This document shows positions 61,456-64,000 of a stretch of 64,000 nucleotides of DNA, piece after piece. This DNA is from an uncultured Anaerolineae bacterium (lineage in GTDB: Bacteria > Chloroflexota > Anaerolineae > Anaerolineales > Villigracilaceae). The translations under genes were made by a program, and so were the position numbers. Every line of letters begins with the position of its first letter. The stretch's first letter is position 1. Location: NCBI GenBank assembly GCA_903822545.1, contig CAIJPN010000069.1, positions 62,001 to 126,000 on the forward strand. Direction: 5' to 3'. The notes below the pieces were generated by a model. The model worked only from the letters and a program-made list of their open reading frames with translations. It made no database searches and was not told the origin of the DNA.

Positions 61456-62399
61456 GATTGCGATTCCTCCGTGTTCTTTTTGAAAAATGATTTTTTGGCC
61501 GGCTTTGCATCGTCCATCTCTTTATCGCGCAGGAAATAGAAGATACCCAGGGCGCAAACCGTAGTCATGATGAAGATCAAGACACCTACTGAAGATGCCG
61601 CCCCAATATGGCCTTTGCTGCTGTTGAATTTCAGGAACATCAGCAAGACGCTGGTTTGGATCGAGCTTTCCGGCGCGCCCCGTCCGTCTGTCAGCAGGTA
61701 TGGGATGTCAAACATCTGCATACCACCCGTCAGCGCGGTGACGAAGATAAAAACCAGGATGGGCTTCAAGAGCGGCAAAGTGATCTTTGTGAACATTTGC
61801 CAGGCGCTGGCGCCATCCACCATGGCGGCTTCGTAAAGGGGCAGGGGGATGGAGGTCATCCCGGCCATGACAATGATCATGGTTTGCCCGAACCACGTCC
61901 ACCAGTTGATGAAAACTACCATGCCGCGCGCGAATGCCACTGAGTCGAAAAAGCGCAAGGCTTCACTCAGGAAACCGGCCCGCACCAGAAGCTGGTTTGC
62001 GGGGCCGTAGTAGCTAAAAATTGCGCCAAACAAAGCCGTCACCGCGGCTGGCATCATCAGGTTTGGCAGGTAGAAGACTGCCCGCCAAATCCCTTTGGCC
62101 TTGATATTGAGTCGGGCATTCGTGAACATAACAGATAATAGCAATGCGAAGCCGATTTGCGGAATAAAATTCAGGCTCCAGATCAACCAGGTATTTCCCA
62201 CCGCTTTGATGAAAACAGCATCGGCAAACAAACGTTTGAAGTTATCCAGCCCAATAAATTCGCTGGTCTTTGACATCAGGGTGGTATTTGTGAAGCTCAG
62301 CCCGATGGTGTTAAGCACCGGATAGATGCCAAAAACGAGAAAGCCAATGATGAATGGTGCAATAAACAAGTACCCGGTGGGGATTTTTTTGAGCTTCAT
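61452..62399 (-). CDS. ABC sugar transporter permease (MalF/UgpA type)
   Basis: 315 residues with six membrane helices. Typical features are the opening YLFIAPFIIGFLVFGIYP, the EAA loop PLYEAAMVDGASAWQMFTKI with LPLLKP following, and a charged C-terminal tail. It pairs with the permease gene downstream, with which it overlaps by four bases. The binding protein gene lies just upstream, separated by a hairpin at 62452, the usual arrangement that gives more binding protein than permease. Confidence 0.92.
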   Translation of the reverse strand: MKLKKIPTGYLFIAPFIIGFLVFGIYPVLNTIGLSFTNTTLMSKTSEFIGLDNFKRLFADAVFIKAVGNTWLIWSLNFIPQIGFALLLSVMFTNARLNIKAKGIWRAVFYLPNLMMPAAVTALFGAIFSYYGPANQLLVRAGFLSEALRFFDSVAFARGMVVFINWWTWFGQTMIIVMAGMTSIPLPLYEAAMVDGASAWQMFTKITLPLLKPILVFIFVTALTGGMQMFDIPYLLTDGRGAPESSIQTSVLLMFLKFNSSKGHIGAASSVGVLIFIMTTVCALGIFYFLRDKEMDDAKPAKKSFFKKNTEESQS

Positions 62400-62451
62400 G
62401 CTGCCTCCGTTTAAGGGCTTTGCCAGCGCCTGATGCGATTGTGAAACTGAT

Positions 62452-62485
62452 GGTGGGTCAGTGTATTAATCTACACTGACCCACC
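62452..62485 (-). terminator. Intra-operon hairpin between binding protein and permease genes
   Basis: Arms GGTGGGTCAGTGTA and TACACTGACCCACC form a perfect 14-base stem with a six-base loop, 17 bases beyond the binding protein stop. On the - strand an A-run precedes it but no T-run follows, so partial termination or 3'-end protection of the upstream message is likely. Confidence 0.65.
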
Positions 62486-62502
62486 CATTTTTTACTGCAA
62501 GG

Positions 62503-63978
62503 TTATTTCACGGGAGGTTCGGGGAGAACCAGGTCGGGGTTTTCGTTCCCGACCGCAGTCAAGAAGGCTGCCCACATTTCGGCTTCGGTCATGGTGCCAG
62601 CCAGATAAGCGCCCAGCGGATCGCCGAGAGCGCGCTGAATGGCATCATCGGTGCCCTGGATCAAACGGCCGCTGACGTTCGGGGCCATTTCGGCAAAGGC
62701 GCCGTAGGGGTTCTGTCCACCCAGGAACTGGGCTGCAGAGGAACCGTCGAAGCTGGGGATGATCTTTTCGACAACAACCTGGCTGGAGACAAAGTCACCG
62801 GGGTTGAAGACCAGGCTATCGGGGACGGTCGGATCAATTTCTTTCAGCTTGGCGTTGGTGTAATAGCCTTGCGCCAGTTTGGTCAGGAATTCTTCGTCGA
62901 GGCAGCTGAATTTGACGAATTCTTTGGCGAGAGCAGCCTGTTTGCTGCCTTCCAAAGCGCCGATCCAGGTGCCGCCCCACTGGTAGGACATGGGGCCTTT
63001 GACCATGGCCCAGTCGCCGCTGGTGTCGCTGGAGCCGTCTTTGGCTTTGGCATTGTTGATCAAAACATAGGGCAGGCCCCAGGTGGGCAAGAAGTAGCTG
63101 AAGACTTTCTTGGGGGTGCCGTTGGCATCTTTGAGGGTGTCATTCATACCGGCAAACCAACCTTCGGACCACTGACCAGCGCCGGATTCGTAACCATTGT
63201 CACGCATCATCTTGGCGAAATGGACATATTCGACAACTTTGGGGTCGATGACGAGAGCGCCATCCACAACCCAGGGCTGTTCGCGAGTGGTGAAGAACGG
63301 GCTGGAAAGTTCGCCAGCGGTGCCGACCATGTAGTAGTCTTTGGTGCCGCAGTTCTTGATCTTCTCAGCGATTTCAACGAACTTGGTCATGTCAGAAACC
63401 ATGGCCTGCACCTGGGTGGGATCATCGGTACCCAGGCATTCCTTGGCAATGCTGCGGCGATAGAAGAAAGCGCCCGGGGTGGACTCAAAGGTATAGGCTT
63501 TGGTTACGCCTTCGTAGGTGCCAACATCCACACCGGCCTGGTAGCTCTTGAGTTCCTGGCTCAGGGGCAGCAGGTCGCTCTGGTCGGCCAGCAGGCCATC
63601 CGCTTCGACCCACTCGCGCACAAAAGCGGCTTCGAGGGCGACAACATCGGGGGCGTCGGCAGTGCCGGCGGCAGCGCGAACCTTGGTCTGGAATTCGCCA
63701 CCGTTCATCGGGATCATGGTGAATTCGATATTGACTTTGGGGTGGAGTTCTTTGAAGGCGGTCGCGATGACCCAGGTATCATTGGTGAAGGACCAAATCT
63801 TCAGGGTGCCTTCCAATTCGGCGGGAGCTTCAGTGGCGGCAGGCGCTTCGGTTGCAGCAGGGGCTTCAACAGCGGGGGATTCGGTCGCAGCCGGAGCTTC
63901 AGTCGCGGGGGCGCCGCAGGCAGCGAGCAGCATGCTCAAAGCCACTAAAACGGATAGAACGATATATGAGCGTTTCAT
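62503..63978 (-). CDS. ABC sugar-binding lipoprotein (extracellular family 1)
   Basis: 491 residues. I chose the ATG at 63978 because AAGGAG is ten bases upstream; the ATG at 63987 is only one base from that site. The signal peptide ends in a lipobox (LLAACG), followed by a linker made of ATEAPA repeats, a style common in Chloroflexota lipoproteins. The mature protein has the family 1 solute-binding fold (TLKIWSFTNDTWVIATAF, IPMNGGEFQTKVRAAAG, DAPDVVALEAAFV). It captures sugars or oligosaccharides outside and hands them to the two permeases. Context suggests lyase-derived unsaturated oligouronides, but the sequence does not fix the ligand. Confidence 0.93.
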   Translation of the reverse strand: MKRSYIVLSVLVALSMLLAACGAPATEAPAATESPAVEAPAATEAPAATEAPAELEGTLKIWSFTNDTWVIATAFKELHPKVNIEFTMIPMNGGEFQTKVRAAAGTADAPDVVALEAAFVREWVEADGLLADQSDLLPLSQELKSYQAGVDVGTYEGVTKAYTFESTPGAFFYRRSIAKECLGTDDPTQVQAMVSDMTKFVEIAEKIKNCGTKDYYMVGTAGELSSPFFTTREQPWVVDGALVIDPKVVEYVHFAKMMRDNGYESGAGQWSEGWFAGMNDTLKDANGTPKKVFSYFLPTWGLPYVLINNAKAKDGSSDTSGDWAMVKGPMSYQWGGTWIGALEGSKQAALAKEFVKFSCLDEEFLTKLAQGYYTNAKLKEIDPTVPDSLVFNPGDFVSSQVVVEKIIPSFDGSSAAQFLGGQNPYGAFAEMAPNVSGRLIQGTDDAIQRALGDPLGAYLAGTMTEAEMWAAFLTAVGNENPDLVLPEPPVK

Positions 63979-64000
63979 CTTTCTCATTCTCCTTGAGAGT

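Noticed and set aside
62869-63948. Open + strand frame of 359 codons opposite the sugar-binding protein gene
   Set aside because: The - strand gene has a clear signal peptide and family match; the + frame is Gly/Phe-rich without motifs.
1-64000. CRISPR arrays, tRNA/rRNA genes, insertion sequences
   Set aside because: No regular spaced repeats, cloverleaf-like segments, rRNA motifs or transposase reading frames were recognised by eye; a covariance-model scan was not possible.

Overview
The window looks like a chromosomal segment of an Anaerolineae-type Chloroflexota. The basis is family content and style rather than a marker gene: long co-directional runs of GAF/HAMP/PAS sensors, lipoproteins with Ala/Pro/Thr/Glu-rich linkers, a folate-type TrmFO, and leaderless-looking promoters. 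No rRNA, tRNA, CRISPR array, transposase or replication origin was recognised.

Region 1 (1-35600, all + strand) is one continuous signalling cluster with gaps of about 35 bases or less and several overlaps. Ten paralogous sensor proteins follow one another, the first cut by the window edge. Their input halves differ (dCache pairs, six-helix membrane domains, a 7TM-PAS unit, one 6TM plus dCache composite). Their cytoplasmic half is shared: coiled coil, one canonical GAF with an NNPDLP-like core, a short second GAF-like unit with a W...GY signature, and the first helix-strand of a third GAF. None has a kinase, cyclase, phosphatase or DNA-binding output. Two substrate-binding lipoproteins without ABC permease or ATPase partners sit among them. 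The array is followed by a ParA/Soj-like ATPase, a soluble protein with five GAF domains, a 1980-residue soluble hybrid histidine kinase (8 PAS, GAF units, HisKA, HATPase, two receivers), a threonine synthase fused to a receiver domain, and an EamA exporter. My reading is a multi-input sensory assembly: the ten membrane sensors may feed the giant kinase through homotypic GAF contacts, ParA may position the assembly, and one output may act on threonine metabolism or export. This is the best candidate for an undescribed system; the functional links are inference.

Region 2 (35658-39699, - strand) holds a three-gene two-component operon: soluble NtrB-like kinase, REC-GAF-kinase, and OmpR-type regulator. 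It converges on region 1 at a strong bidirectional hairpin. Region 3 (39968-43017, +) is trmFO followed by an overlapping membrane PAS histidine kinase. Region 4 (43097-49196, -) has an ECF sigma factor with a 992-residue membrane-anchored probable anti-sigma/propeller protein, a Ser/Thr kinase with FHA domain, and a class V aminotransferase.

Region 5 (49530-63978, -) is a polysaccharide/uronate utilisation locus. It encodes a lipoprotein sugar-binding protein and two permeases, GH105 and GH88 hydrolases for unsaturated uronides, an IolB-type isomerase, a KduD-type dehydrogenase, an aldehyde dehydrogenase, KDG kinase, a KDPG aldolase fused to a VOC domain, and a secreted GH9 glycanase with a C-terminal membrane anchor. 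A decayed second sugar-binding protein lies between GH105 and GH88. Several perfect hairpins lie between genes and probably tune expression or are dispersed repeats. No polysaccharide lyase or ABC ATPase lies in the window.
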